From: Flaccisagitta enflata
Taxonomy: Eukaryota > Chaetognatha > Sagittoidea > Aphragmophora
NCBI GenBank assembly: GCA_965153355.1
Contig: OZ231126.1
Coordinates: 88,350,001 to 88,414,000, forward strand
Reading direction: 5' to 3'
DNA length: 64,000 nucleotides
Each line of letters starts with the position of its first letter. The stretch's first letter is position 1. This document shows, piece after piece, positions 57,019-64,000 of the stretch. Both the position numbers and the translations under genes were made by a program. The notes beneath the pieces are model-generated. The model was not told where the DNA came from, ran no database searches, and worked only from the letters and a program-made list of their open reading frames with translations.

Positions 57019-57345
57019 CGTTCATTTACTTCATTGGTTCACTCAAACATTCTCACTCATTGTTTCATCCATGTGTTCATTTATTCGTTCATTCATTCTT
57101 CCATTCATACATTTATTCGTCCATTCATTCGTTCATTCATTCGTTCATTCATTCATCCATGCATTCATTCGGCCATGATAAACTGCAATCACATACATGA
57201 CCGCATTAGATATTTTTATTGACCATATCTGAACCAAATTCAGTTATTCATCTTTATTCAATATTTCATTCACTTGTTCATTCATTGATTTGTTCATACA
57301 TTCATTCATTGGTTCATTCATCATTCACTCAATCATTCATTCATA
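57019..57345. repeat. (ATTC)n microsatellites
   Basis: ATTCATTCGTTCATTC-type tracts at 57025-57172 and 57250-57345. Confidence 0.92.
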
Positions 57346-57409
57346 AATGCTTGCTTTTTTCGCCAATTCTTCATTAACATAATTCAAACAATTCCAAATC
57401 AGAATTCAA

Positions 57410-57610
57410 AAAGGCCGGATAAACTGCTTCCTAAGTTCACGGCTTCATAAGTTGCGTGCGGGTGGGCAGTGGCCATATTTGAGGTCACCAGACCATTTGG
57501 GCAGGAGCAGTGAGGTCAAAGAGTCAGTGACCATTAATCATGTACCCAACCGATCGTAATTGCAATCCGACTGATGTTGGGTTGTAGAGACGCTGCACGC
57601 GATTTAAAAT
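57410..57610 (+). mobile_element. HINE-like element, diverged
   Basis: AAAAGGCCGGATAAACTGC, GTGCGGGTGGGCAGTGGCCA, GAGGTCACCAGACCATTTGG, and terminal GCTGCACGCGATTTAAAA. Confidence 0.7.
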
Positions 57611-57916
57611 CAGGAAATGTCAATACAAATATTTGGGCAATAGCAATTAGGTCACTCAAATCAGATCATTAAATGTAAACTGAGGACGATTTTGGCGATG
57701 TTGTATGGTTGCCTTGCCTTGAGAAGGCCATTCCGCAATTTCAATGTTGCTGCTCTGGTTGCATTTTTTGCCATAAGTCGGGGAAACTCTCTACATGCTG
57801 AGTGTTGCTTGGAATTTTAATTTCAAAAGGCGTTTCAATGGATTGTTCCAAATCTTGTGAAGTGCTTTTGAAGAAAAAGAGATGAGATTGAGTCTGCCTA
57901 CAAATCTCTCATTGAT

Positions 57917-58276
57917 TCAATGTCCACTGCATTGTAGACTGCTTTTAAGACCTTGAAGATTTATTATTTTCTCTTCCCATGCCCCTTTTAGTAAATTGGA
58001 TCTTGCCTCGATGAAGCGCCTAACTGCTCGCGCACGCACCTCCAGTTTTGACTTCCCAAACAGAAGAGAAGCAGCTGCTTGCTGTGTCCCCAAAAGAAGC
58101 CACGTTCGGAAACTGGTTTCAGTTTGATGTACACTACAGCATGTTCCTTCTTCAGTGCGTAGATTTTCATCATCACGTACAAAACTATTTTTGCGTTGGA
58201 AACACAAACACGCGTAGACCGTTACAACAAAGGTTGCCAGAATGAAACTGTTGCTTTGTCTCGGACTTTGTGTCAA
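57917..58276 (-). CDS. Unrecognised open frame, possibly a relic
   Basis: A 119-codon minus-strand frame in intron 5 with ordinary composition (not repeat-derived). Its C-terminal half is helix-like: LEVRARAVRRFIEARSNLL then KGAWEEKIINLQ. I recognise no family, and neither flanking exons nor a promoter are evident. It could be a fragment of a transposon or retroposed gene, or chance. The C-rich stretch GGGCCCCCCCTCTGGCCCCT lies nearby at 58338 and a related CCTGGCCCCCTAGGCC at 58794. Confidence 0.2.
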   Translation of the reverse strand: MTQSPRQSNSFILATFVVTVYACLCFQRKNSFVRDDENLRTEEGTCCSVHQTETSFRTWLLLGTQQAAASLLFGKSKLEVRARAVRRFIEARSNLLKGAWEEKIINLQGLKSSLQCSGH

Positions 58277-59504
58277 CAGTGGTGCTATAGAAACCAGCGA
58301 CGTGGGACAGGATCCGCGCCGGCGAGAGAACTGGCGGGCCCCCCCTCTGGCCCCTTTAGCCGGGCACCCCCTACTCCCACCTCACCCCCACCCCCACAAT
58401 TGACAGACTAACTAAATGATAAGTATAATAGGTTAAAAAGATAGTCTGATGTTGCAATTTTTTTTTTTTTGAAGTAATTTTTGATCAATGGTTAATTAGA
58501 TAAAACATTATTTTATTACTTCTTTTGAATTTTATAAAAGCAGTTACTTTTGTAAATCAATGTTTTCTTTTGTTGGCCTATTTAACTATTTAAGATACAA
58601 CCTGATTGATTCATTGAATACTGTTTTAAAGAATTTAAACTGTATTGATAGATATAATATTTTTTTTTTATCTATAAAGTGTACCCACTTTATTTCTAGA
58701 AGACCTGAACCAGGATTTCAACTGCAAACTGGCTTTGGAATGTGATCCAGCTTTTTTTTTTCTTTTTTCCTTTTTTTTACCTCCAGAGGCACTCCTGGCC
58801 CCCTAGGCCTGAGGCCCTTTTCATGGTAAGAAGCGCTGAACCCCTCGCTGGCCCCATGACAATGTTAGATGCCAGGCGCTTGATTGACTAAATACCTGGC
58901 TGACCGGACAGATGAATGGTTTTGGATGACTCACAGGTCATTCCAGAAAAGTATTTCCTAACCAAGATTTTAAACTTACAATAATATTTAATACTGTTGA
59001 TATTTTTCACATAAATATCAAGTAATGCAACTATAACACACTTTATTTGTCCGCTGACGCTGGGTCGTCGGCATTCGCCAGTTGGATTGCCCATTAACAT
59101 ATTTCTCGGCATTCATGATCGTCATTATATTACTTTGTTTGCCATCGCTGCATGGATAACCTTTATCACCGCCCTGGCCCATCACAAAAGACCTAAGCTG
59201 TGTATCCAGCTTGCTTTTATCAGACATTCGAATATAATATAAAAATATTTTTTGTATAAAATTTTATTACAGTATTTTATTATTAGGATATTATATAGTC
59301 TTTTTTGCCTGCACGCTTTCCCAAGACTGCTCACTGGTCAGCAGAACACGTCGGTCCCAGCCTGTCGCCCGCAACCGCATGACTTTTGTTTGGATGCGAC
59401 ATTTTCGTCCTGGGGAGGAAATTCACCTGAAAACAAAAGTCATTCCACCTATTCGGACGATCTCAACTGACGCGAAGACGGAGGAGTTAGGTGATTGCAG
59501 AGAG

Positions 59505-59577
59505 AGATATATATATGATCAGGAGTACATATACATATATGACTTATATATATATATACATATATATATATAATTAC

Positions 59578-59612
<35 letters not shown>

Positions 59613-59626
59613 ATATATATACACAT

Positions 59627-59700
<74 letters not shown>
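59505..59700. repeat. (TA)n followed by (CA)n
   Basis: ATATATAC-type tract 59505-59625, then about 72 bp of pure (AC)n to 59699. Confidence 0.95.
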
Positions 59701-59702
<2 letters not shown>

Positions 59703-60112
59703 ATAAAAGACAGTTAAGCCAATTTAACGATCTAGATGAGCTAAAACATTTAAAATAACAACAGACGATAGAGGAGGATGGAGTGAGGGACGTGACCTGA
59801 TGAATGATGAGGGACGACTATTAACAGATAGATAAAAACAGATAGGGTGATTTATTCACCAATGGGAGGACGGACTGAGAGATAGAAATATGGATGGAGG
59901 GACGACCACACAGATAGATGAACGTGTCTTCGTTGAAAGACAGCTATGAGTGAGTTGCGAACTCTTGTGTATTGCTTTTGAATAAAAAAAAAGTCTTTTG
60001 CCGACAAGGTTTCATATGCTCACACAGACCCTCGCTTGTGGGAGAACCTTCTTTTTTTGCATGTATATGCGTGAAACATGAGTATATAGATTTTTGAAAT
60101 TTGACCCAGTTC

Positions 60113-60245
60113 CCGACCGCCCTAAGGAGCAGTGAGGTCAAAGAAATAAAATCATGAAAAAAAGTAAAACGTGGCCAACTGACCGACCGACCGACCAACC
60201 AACGGACAAAGCGTGTTGTTGAGTCGCGTGCATGACTAAAAAACA
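60113..60245 (+). mobile_element. HINE-like 3' half
   Basis: GGAGCAGTGAGGTCAAAG, (GACC)n, then GTTGAGTCGCGTGCATGACT and AAAAA. Confidence 0.7.
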
Positions 60246-60339
60246 AGTGACGCGGGGTCAGAATATCGTCGCGAATGGGTGGGCACTCCAATTCACACCC
60301 AATGCTCTACCCAACTCCCTCCCTGAGAGAGAGAGAGAG

Positions 60340-60405
<66 letters not shown>

Positions 60406-60720
60406 ACCCAGAATAATATCAAGAGTGAGCAAGAACAAGTGACGCAGGATCACAATATCATTGCGGATGGGTGGGCGTCCAACCCCATCCACCCCAAAAT
60501 CCCACATATATACAACATACGCCGTAACACACAAAATACCATTTTCTCTACTTTTGATTCTGTACTGATGACTGACGACTGACACATTAACGACCAACGG
60601 GACTAACGGACGGATGATGGACGAGGATAAAGCCCTTATGAGTCGGATGGATGGGAGATAGTTTATAGAGTTCACGACTAAAACAGTTAACAGGCCGGGC
60701 CGCAATATCATCGCAAACGA
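60243..60720 (+). repeat. CAAGTGACGC(G/A)GG repeat with (GA)n(TA)n between two copies
   Basis: CAAGTGACGCGGGGTCAGAA (60244) and CAAGTGACGCAGGATCACAA (60434), each followed by GATGGGTGGGC-like sequence. They are separated by (GA)n and a ~65-bp (TA)n. A partial third, CCGGGCCGCAATATCATCGC, is at 60695. Same terminus as the element at 25785-25998. Confidence 0.75.
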
Positions 60721-60737
60721 TCTTCCTTTCTCACATA

Positions 60738-60852
60738 TTCTCGCACACACAATACACACACACACACACACATACACGTACACACAAACACAAACGCACA
60801 CAAACAAACGCACACAAACAAACACACACACACTCACTACTCTCATCTATCG

Positions 60853-60936
<84 letters not shown>

Positions 60937-60945
60937 CATACCCGT
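60738..60945. repeat. (CA)n microsatellite
   Basis: Imperfect CACACAAACA-type repeats followed by about 80 bp of pure (AC)n (60857-60935). Confidence 0.95.
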
Positions 60946-61628
60946 GTGGAAAACCAACGAACAAAGGATGGATGGATCTTTGGCAGATGCGCTGCCTGCA
61001 TCCACCTCATATTCATAAAAATGCGTCTACATCTCATCTCGCGTTTAGCAAATCTCGCGTACATCCGGATCGTGCATCCTACCACTGGCCAGAAGAGAGG
61101 ACAAGAATATAAACAGCAGAATGAATCAAAGCAGGTGAGCTGAGGCATGATCGGCGCTTACACAACCGTTTTTTTTTTCATTATACTGCTGAAATTCACT
61201 TCACAAAAACGCTTCCAACCCATCACATGGTAAATTGCGGATCAAACAAGCAACAGAAGTCGCCCGCGAGTTGCTTTCTCGCGACCGCCGTCCCCAGCTT
61301 CGAGAGAAAAACTCGTCCCAGCAGGTGAATGAGAAGTAAAGATAACATTTCTGATATAAAGAAATTGAAATTGACGCGACGGGTGGTCGAGTATGACAAA
61401 CAACTTTTGTCAGATGGTCAGACAGCCGCCGCCCTGCCCACCCACCCATGTGATAATGTTTGCTGTATAATCGAACTTGAACAGGAGTTTGAAGGCATCC
61501 CTATAAAAGTTTCAATGTCTTTGGTCTGTGTGTCTGTCTCTGTCTGTCTTTGCCTGTCTCTGCCTCTCTGTCTGGTTCTACCGTTCCTGGTTCGTCTCTG
61601 TTCGCTCCTGTCTCGTTCTGCCTCGACA

Positions 61629-61881
61629 CACAGGTGTTGCTTTTTTGGACCTTATCAAAAGACGTTTGGGAATGGCACAGCATGACCATTACACCTACAG
61701 CCTGACTTCAGCAACTGATCATGCCATGTGTCAGCTCAATATAAAAAAATTGTCTCCTGATACATTAAGGCACATATTAACAGCATTTTTGAAATTGGTA
61801 GGCCTCTTGAATGCTGAGGAAAGAAAAGTGCCAGAAATCACTGGATGGATTCCACTTCATATTCAGTTACATAGTCAGTGA
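61629..61881 (+). CDS. Unrecognised coding-like frame in intron 5
   Basis: After an acceptor-like CGACACACAG (61623-61632) the frame reads VAFLDLIKRRLGMAQ, then SATDHAMCQLNIKKLSPDTL, and stops at 61881 after HIQLHSQ. Composition is protein-like and not repeat-derived, but I know no matching family. It cannot be an in-frame exon of the transporter, because it ends in a stop and the flanking exons already join in phase. It may be an alternative terminal exon, a retrocopy fragment or chance. Confidence 0.2.
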
Positions 61882-62336
61882 AATTATCCAAAGTGTCATT
61901 TATAACTCTAAACATTAAAATACATGTACTGCTGAGTCAATCCATGTACAGCAAACGGATTTTAATCATTTTAGCTGTTTTCTGATTGAGCAATTCTACC
62001 AACCGTTTTAGAAATGCCATTAATTATAAAGTTGATCAAGGTTTAAAAACATATGATTTCTTTTTTCTCCTACCCTTCCATCTTTGAATTGTCAAATTTA
62101 CTTCAAAAAATGACAAAAGCACGCAGATTGCAAACTCACTGGTTTTGTCGACGCTTCATAATCCTTGGATTTTTAGTTCAATTCTTGTGCTGGACCTGGC
62201 TTTAATTTTGTACTAAACATCAAAATATACCAATTTAATGCACAACCAGCTTAGTTGTGATAAACCAACCAAAACTGCAGTCCTAATTGGGAATTGAGTG
62301 GTGTTTTACTTTTGTCCAAGTTAGTCTGAATTTAAC
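61882..62336. other. Intron 5, nothing recognised
   Basis: AT-rich sequence without repeats or exons that I can support. Confidence 0.45.
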
Positions 62337-62525
62337 AAGGCTGGATACACGGCTAATCCGTAGTCGTAAGGTAAGATGTATGATATAATGCACTGACGCT
62401 GGTATGAGTGATATCAGTAACCATTTTCAGTCGATTTGTAATATCGTACTTTGCGTGACATACATCCAGACATCCATTCAGACAGACCATGGACACACCT
62501 CTTATAGAAATGTTTAGTGACTATT
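62337..62525 (+). mobile_element. HINE-like element of the GACACACC subgroup
   Basis: ACAAGGCTGGATACACGGCT start, TTTTCAGTCGATTTGTAAT middle, CCATGGACACACCTCTTATA near the end. The middle and end match 2828-2935. Confidence 0.65.
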
Positions 62526-63087
62526 GAATACAAAATAACCATAAAACAATTTGGGTGATATGAGTTTTTAAGCAGATATAGCATACTACAAAACTCCTAA
62601 TGTTTCCTAACTTTTCCTAGATAGTAAAATGATAAAAATATCACTTATGAAGTTTTCAGTGTAATGTGAATCTGATCAACCATCCTTAAGATGCACATAT
62701 ACCCCATTTATCCCAGAAGTTTGCTGACTGGTGATTGCTTCTGTGTCAAGGCTGTTTTTTACATCTGACCAATGTGGACTTCATGCTTTTGTTTATTCAT
62801 ATTGCTTGGGATCACTTGTCTAAATTTGAAACAATCCTGTTTCTTCGCTTCATTGTCTGTATTGATTGACTGGGTTTTGCTCACAACAATTATACTTTAT
62901 ATTTTGTTTGTTTCCTAACCTCTAAAAAATAAAAGTTATAGCATATGCACCTGTTCAAATTGTTCCATTCTCGTCAATTGTGCTTTTCTCGTCCATTGTT
63001 TATTTTTCAACGCGTACCAATCGGTTTGTTTGCCTTTTTTCGCGCGGTAACTGACCCATTAATGACCCGACAATTTTAACTCTTGTT

Positions 63088-63292
63088 ATAGTCGCAAACA
63101 TGTCGGTCGGTTTGGTCGGTCCTTAACTTTTTCCATAGTTTTAAACTTTTTGAGCCTACTGCTCCTGCCCAACGTCATGACCTCTCCAGCATCAGTTCTT
63201 TACCCACCAGCCCACAAAAACGAGACTGGGGTAGCTTAGTATCCGGCCTCATTTATACGGCCCCTTGTCACCTGCACGCGACTGTTAGGTTG
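63088..63292 (-). mobile_element. HINE-like element, diverged
   Basis: TATAGTCGCAAACATGTCGG with (GGTC)n, CTACTGCTCCTGCCCAACGT, CTTAGTATCCGGCCTCATTT, and a second CACCTGCACGCGACT at 63272. Confidence 0.6.
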
Positions 63293-63377
63293 ACGAAGAC
63301 CGTTTTGAACAGCCATTTGTGGATATTTATTTGTACCTAGTATTCAGTCATTCATTTTTGTTTCTTCGACTGTGCAG

Positions 63378-63547
63378 TTTGGGGTTTTTCGTTTTTGGCG
63401 GTGACTCTGATCTCGCTTTGCGGTTTGCTCGGAGTTGCCATTGTCCCACTCATGCGTCGAATGTTTTACAATCATCTGCTACAATTTTTGGTGGCTCTCG
63501 CGGTAGGCACTCTCACCGGAGATGCTTTGCTACATCTGCTTCCTCAT
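63378..63547 (+). CDS. SLC39A6/SLC39A10-like: LIV-1 type ZIP transporter, exon 6 (TM1-TM2), gene continues beyond window
   Basis: Codes residues 693-749. TM1 is within VWGFSFLAVTLISLCGLLGV then AIVPLMRRMF; TM2 is LLQFLVALAVGTLTGDALLH then LLPH. The SLxGLLGVxxVPLM and FLVALAVGTLxGDAxLHLLPH signatures are diagnostic of the LIV-1 branch of ZIP transporters. Acceptor CGACTGTGCAG, donor GTAAGT at 63548; phase 1 in, phase 0 out. The remaining helices, including the HEXPHE metal site of TM5 typical of the subfamily, must lie past position 64000. No frameshift or stop occurs in any of the six exons. Confidence 0.96.
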
Positions 63548-63717
63548 GTAAGTTTTTTTGAGTGTCAAGAATTTACATGCGTTGTTGCCTGATGATGCCA
63601 TGGAAACATATATTTTGAAAAGTTCATGAAAACATTTTTGGGGCCATGTGTATGAATTGTGAAAGAGAGCTATTTGCCTTCGGTTAGCTTAACTTGGTTA
63701 TGAAATCGAATGATTAT

Positions 63718-63926
63718 TAAGCAGAATGTTTATTTTCATGATGGAGTAGCACAGTGCAAAAAGCAAACCAAAAAGTTAGCCTAAATTTTCAATATCCACT
63801 TTGGGAATCATCAACAGAGGCCTCTGATGATGATTCTCAAAGTGGATATCGAAAAATTAGGCTAACTTTTTGGTTTGCTTTTTGCACTGTACTGCTCTAT
63901 CATGAAAATAAACATTCTGCTTATTA
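63718..63926. mobile_element. Near-perfect palindromic MITE in intron 6
   Basis: Arms of about 97 bp: AAGCAGAATGTTTATTTTCA pairs with TGAAAATAAACATTCTGCTT, AAAGCAAACCAAAAAGTTAG with CTAACTTTTTGGTTTGCTTT, and CCACTTTGGGAATCATCA with TGATGATTCTCAAAGTGG. About 10 bp separates the arms, so the transcript would form a very long hairpin. Confidence 0.92.
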
Positions 63927-64000
63927 TACTACCGGTGCTTGCGATGACGATTCGTGAACTGAGAATGATTTTTATTTTGTTTCTGTCTTTCACGTGCATC

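Overview
The window is nuclear DNA of an animal, probably a marine invertebrate; I cannot name the species. It carries the 3' end of one conserved metazoan-type gene and the 5' two thirds of another. Both have GT-AG introns with matching phases, and both lie in very repeat-rich DNA. A degenerate TTAGGG-like patch agrees weakly with a metazoan that has the ancestral telomere repeat. No bacterial, organellar, tRNA or rRNA features were seen.

Genes. Positions 134-3328 (+) hold the last three coding exons of sulfite oxidase (SUOX): the C-terminal molybdopterin-oxidoreductase dimerisation domain and the stop codon. Positions 43811-63547 (+) hold six coding exons of a LIV-1 subfamily ZIP zinc transporter (SLC39A6/A10-like). 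These supply an N-terminal hydrophobic leader, the extracellular conserved domain, a very large His/Asp-rich exon, and the first two transmembrane helices ending in HLLPH. The rest of the transporter lies beyond the right edge. All exon joins are in phase, giving 749 codons so far. The two genes share a strand but are unrelated in function.

Between and inside the genes. About 40 kb (3.3-43.7 kb) has no gene I can recognise. It is a mosaic of non-autonomous DNA elements and tandem repeats: (i) about 20 copies or fragments of a HINE/DINE-1-like family (5' AACAAGGCCGGATAC ... 3' GCACGCGACTAAAAA) with subterminal inverted repeats and microsatellite or minisatellite cores; (ii) hAT-like elements with 8-bp target duplications; (iii) pogo/Tigger-like MITEs flanked by TA; (iv) many long foldback elements; (v) a ~160-bp satellite at 11.3-13.0 kb; (vi) a 2.85-kb array of about 150 copies of a 19-bp unit at 33.65-36.5 kb; (vii) numerous long (CT)n, (AC)n and (GTT)n tracts. 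Nesting is common.

Most notable. At least three dispersed repeat families keep a hairpin while the stem sequence differs between copies, with compensatory changes on both arms. In the HINE-like family the same covariation links the two element ends. The 19-bp array also has an apparent founder locus at 3.74 kb in the same flanking context, and microsatellites abut the splice sites of both genes.
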